NCBI GenBank assembly: GCA_947455935.1
Contig: CANGPV010000004.1
Location: 1 to 49,849 of the forward strand
Length of the DNA: 49,849 nt
Source of the DNA: Comamonadaceae bacterium
GTDB lineage: Bacteria; Pseudomonadota; Gammaproteobacteria; Burkholderiales; Burkholderiaceae_C
Reading direction: 5' to 3'
Shown: positions 47,705 through 49,849 of the stretch, piece after piece
Numbering within the stretch: the stretch's first letter is position 1
Layout: the number at the start of each line of letters is the position of its first letter
Notes under the pieces: model-generated
Database searches by the model: none
What the model saw: only the letters and a program-made list of their open reading frames with translations
What the model was told of the DNA's origin: nothing
Made by a program: the position numbers and the translations under genes

Positions 47705-49789
47705 ATGAACACCACTGCCAGCGCCTCGCCACCCTTTGTGCCGCAAATTCGCCTTTACCAACAATGGTTGGCCGAGCATCGCCAGCTGCAGTTTGACGAT
47801 TACCAAGCCCTGTGGCAGTGGTCGGTCACCCACCTCGAGGATTTTTGGCAATCGGCTTGGGATTATTTGGAACTTCAATCGCCTACGCCGCACAGCTGTG
47901 TGTTGGAGCGCAATGTCATGCCGGGTGCGCGGTGGTTTGTCGGTGCGCAGGTGAACTATGCCCAACAGGTGCTGCGCCATGTGGATGCCGCCCACGCCGC
48001 GGGCATGCCTGCCATCATCAGCAACAACGAACGCGGTGAGCGGCGTGAAATGTCATGGCCCGAGTTGAAGCGCCAAGTCGCGGCCTTGGCTTTGCATTTG
48101 CAGGCGCAAGGCGTGCAGCCAGGCGACCGCGTGGCGGCGTATTTGCCCAATATTGCCGAAACCATGGTGGCGTTTTTGGCGGTCACCAGCATTGGCGGCA
48201 TTTGGAGCGTGTGTGCGCCCGACATGGGCACCAACGCCGTGCTTGACCGCTTCAAGCAAATCAGCCCCAAGGTGTTGATCGCCATCGATGGCGTCACCTA
48301 CGGCGGCAAAGACTTGGAGCGCCATGCCGTGGTGAGTGAGTTACGCGCCGCCCTGCCCAGCGTGTCGCATGTGGTGATTTACCGCAACTTGGGCGGCGTA
48401 GCCGTGCCAGACAACAGCAGCGACTGGGGCCAGATCATGCAGCGCAATGACGCAGCTACGCAAACCTTTGAACCCCTGTGGATGCCGTTCAACCACCCGC
48501 TGTGGATTGTCTATTCCAGCGGCACCACCGGCTTGCCCAAGCCCTTGGTGCATGACCACGGCGGCACCATGCTCAACGGCATGGCGCATAAAAACCTGCA
48601 CTACGACGTGTCGTGCAGCTACGAGCCCAATTCCTGGGGTGAGAAGTTTCTTTGGTACTCCTCCACCGGTTGGGTGATGTGGAATGCCCAACTCAGCGGC
48701 TTGCTAAGTGGCACCACGTGCGTGATTTACGACGGCAACCCAGGTGGCTCCAAAGAGCGACCCGATTGGGGTGTGTTGTGGCGCTACGCCGCCAAAGAGG
48801 GCGTGACGTTTTTTGGCGGCGGCGCGGCGTTTTTTGCCAACTGCATGAAGACCGGCCTAGACCTCTCAACCATTGAGGGTTTGCACACGGTGCGGGCTTT
48901 GGGTACCACTGGTTCGCCTTTGAGCGCCGAGGTACAGCTTTGGGGCACCACGCAGTTTCAAAACGTGTACGCCAAAGCAGGGGTGAGCAAGCCAGACATT
49001 TGGTGGTGCAATATTTCCGGTGGCACTGACGCCGGTGCGTATGTGGGCGGCCACCGTGAGCTGCCTATGGTGGCGGGTGAAATGCAGTGCCGCTTGTTGG
49101 GCGTGTCGGTGCATGCCTTCAACGAACAAGGTCAGCCGGTGATCGACGAGGTGGGCGAGTTGGTGGTGACCCAACCCCTGCCCTGTATGCCACCCTTCTT
49201 TTGGGGCGACAGCGAGAACCAGCGTTATTTGGGCAGCTACTTTGACACCTATCCGCCAGGCTTGGGTCGTCACCCCGCAGGCGGCGACTTGCCTGCTGAG
49301 GCGGGCGCGGTGTGGCGGCATGGCGACTGGCTCAAGATCACGCCCGAGGGTCGCGCGATCATTTATGGCCGCAGCGACGCCACCATCAACCGCCACGGTT
49401 TGCGCATGGGCACCAGCGAGCTGTACAGCGCTGTAGAAGCGCTGCCCGAGGTGATGGACAGCATGGTGGTGGACTTGGAGTACTTAGGCAAAGACAGCTA
49501 CATGCCGCTGTTCGTGGTGCTGCGTGAGGGCCTGACCTTGGACGACGCTTTGCGCAAGCGTTTGAGCGACGCGATCCGCACGGCACTCAGCCCCCGCTTT
49601 GTGCCGGACGAGATGTTTCAAGTGGCTGAAATTCCTCGAACGCTGTCGGGCAAAAAACAAGAGCTGCCTATTAAGAAACTGATGCTGGGTCAGCCTTTGG
49701 AAAAAGTGCTGAACAAAGATGCCATGGCCAACCCTGGTTGCTTGGATTGGTATGTGGAAATGGCGAAGCGGCATTTGGCAAGGGCTTGA
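47705..49789 (+). CDS. aacS: Acetoacetyl-CoA synthetase
   Basis: The 694-residue ANL-superfamily ligase activates acetoacetate (or a related short acid) to its CoA thioester with ATP. It has the acetyl-CoA synthetase N-terminal domain, P-loop YSSGTTGLPKPLVHDHGG (near residue 270), GTTGSPLSAE, NISGGTDAGAY (family-typical), and the C-terminal domain with WRHGDWLKITPEGRAIIYGRSDATINRHG and the acetylatable Lys in SGKKQELPIKK. Length and the SGGTD motif favour AacS over acetyl-CoA synthetase. It suggests ketone-body or polyhydroxybutyrate-derived acetoacetate use. Confidence 0.9.
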   Translation: MNTTASASPPFVPQIRLYQQWLAEHRQLQFDDYQALWQWSVTHLEDFWQSAWDYLELQSPTPHSCVLERNVMPGARWFVGAQVNYAQQVLRHVDAAHAAGMPAIISNNERGERREMSWPELKRQVAALALHLQAQGVQPGDRVAAYLPNIAETMVAFLAVTSIGGIWSVCAPDMGTNAVLDRFKQISPKVLIAIDGVTYGGKDLERHAVVSELRAALPSVSHVVIYRNLGGVAVPDNSSDWGQIMQRNDAATQTFEPLWMPFNHPLWIVYSSGTTGLPKPLVHDHGGTMLNGMAHKNLHYDVSCSYEPNSWGEKFLWYSSTGWVMWNAQLSGLLSGTTCVIYDGNPGGSKERPDWGVLWRYAAKEGVTFFGGGAAFFANCMKTGLDLSTIEGLHTVRALGTTGSPLSAEVQLWGTTQFQNVYAKAGVSKPDIWWCNISGGTDAGAYVGGHRELPMVAGEMQCRLLGVSVHAFNEQGQPVIDEVGELVVTQPLPCMPPFFWGDSENQRYLGSYFDTYPPGLGRHPAGGDLPAEAGAVWRHGDWLKITPEGRAIIYGRSDATINRHGLRMGTSELYSAVEALPEVMDSMVVDLEYLGKDSYMPLFVVLREGLTLDDALRKRLSDAIRTALSPRFVPDEMFQVAEIPRTLSGKKQELPIKKLMLGQPLEKVLNKDAMANPGCLDWYVEMAKRHLARA

Positions 49790-49849
49790 CTACGCTTATC
49801 AGCCACGGTGGTGCGGCCCTGAGCCGACGAAGACGCCATCCCTAAAAGC

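Overview
The window looks like a chromosome segment around the replication origin of a betaproteobacterium of the order Burkholderiales, most likely family Comamonadaceae. The grounds are gene content and order (rpmH-rnpA-yidD-yidC-mnmE running one way, dnaA-dnaN-gyrB the other), the two-gene split methionine synthase with an S-adenosylhomocysteine (SAH) riboswitch, the metX-metW pair, and moderate-to-high GC with strong third-position GC bias. Genus is not decided; Limnohabitans or Rhodoferax-like is a guess. No rRNA, tRNA, CRISPR array or complete insertion sequence was recognised.

Left part (1-20.4 kb). A B12-dependent methionine synthase is split into a homocysteine-binding half (2298-3374) and a pterin/cobalamin half (1-1469, cut by the window edge). 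A BrnT/BrnA-type toxin-antitoxin pair lies between them, and the second half has its own SAH riboswitch. A divergent dyad promoter separates metH1 from a 45-residue His-rich membrane peptide, followed by GTP-dependent PEP carboxykinase. Next come the outer-membrane block lptD-surA-rsmA (minus strand), an amgK-like sugar kinase with rsmE (plus), and metX-metW-lipase (minus). Two overlapping hybrid histidine kinases precede an ammonium transporter that has two sigma-54-type promoter elements. A glycine-rich RRM protein follows, with its Shine-Dalgarno sequence buried in a perfect hairpin.

Centre (20.4-37.9 kb). The minus strand carries yidC/mnmE/rnpA/rpmH and kdsD-kdsC-lptC. The plus strand carries dnaA, dnaN and gyrB, then mnmG-rsmG-lysE-parA-parB. 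Both dnaA-flanking gaps hold DnaA boxes. The dnaA-dnaN gap also has a head-to-head box pair followed by trinucleotides of DnaA-trio type, so it is the better oriC candidate. Three exact 16-bp parS sites lie in or beside mnmG-rsmG, just upstream of parAB: two inside the mnmG reading frame and one between rsmG and lysE. Replication initiation, segregation, RNA processing and membrane insertion genes are therefore clustered in the classical way.

Right part (37.9-49.8 kb). A five-gene branched-chain-type (HAAT) ABC transporter of unknown substrate is followed by a roughly 270-bp intergenic element with inverted ends (MITE-like). Then come a minus-strand SIMPL / 3-hydroxyacid dehydrogenase / FAD-linked 2-hydroxyacid dehydrogenase group, a PduO-type cobalamin adenosyltransferase with two small secreted proteins, a hotdog thioesterase, and an acetoacetyl-CoA synthetase.

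The items most worth a second look are the Shine-Dalgarno-sequestering hairpin on the RRM gene, the tandem sigma-54 elements before amt, brnT lacking a normal start codon where homology begins, parS sites written into mnmG codons, the DnaA-trio-like origin core, and the MITE-like element. I found no clearly new multi-gene system; the novelty here is mainly regulatory.
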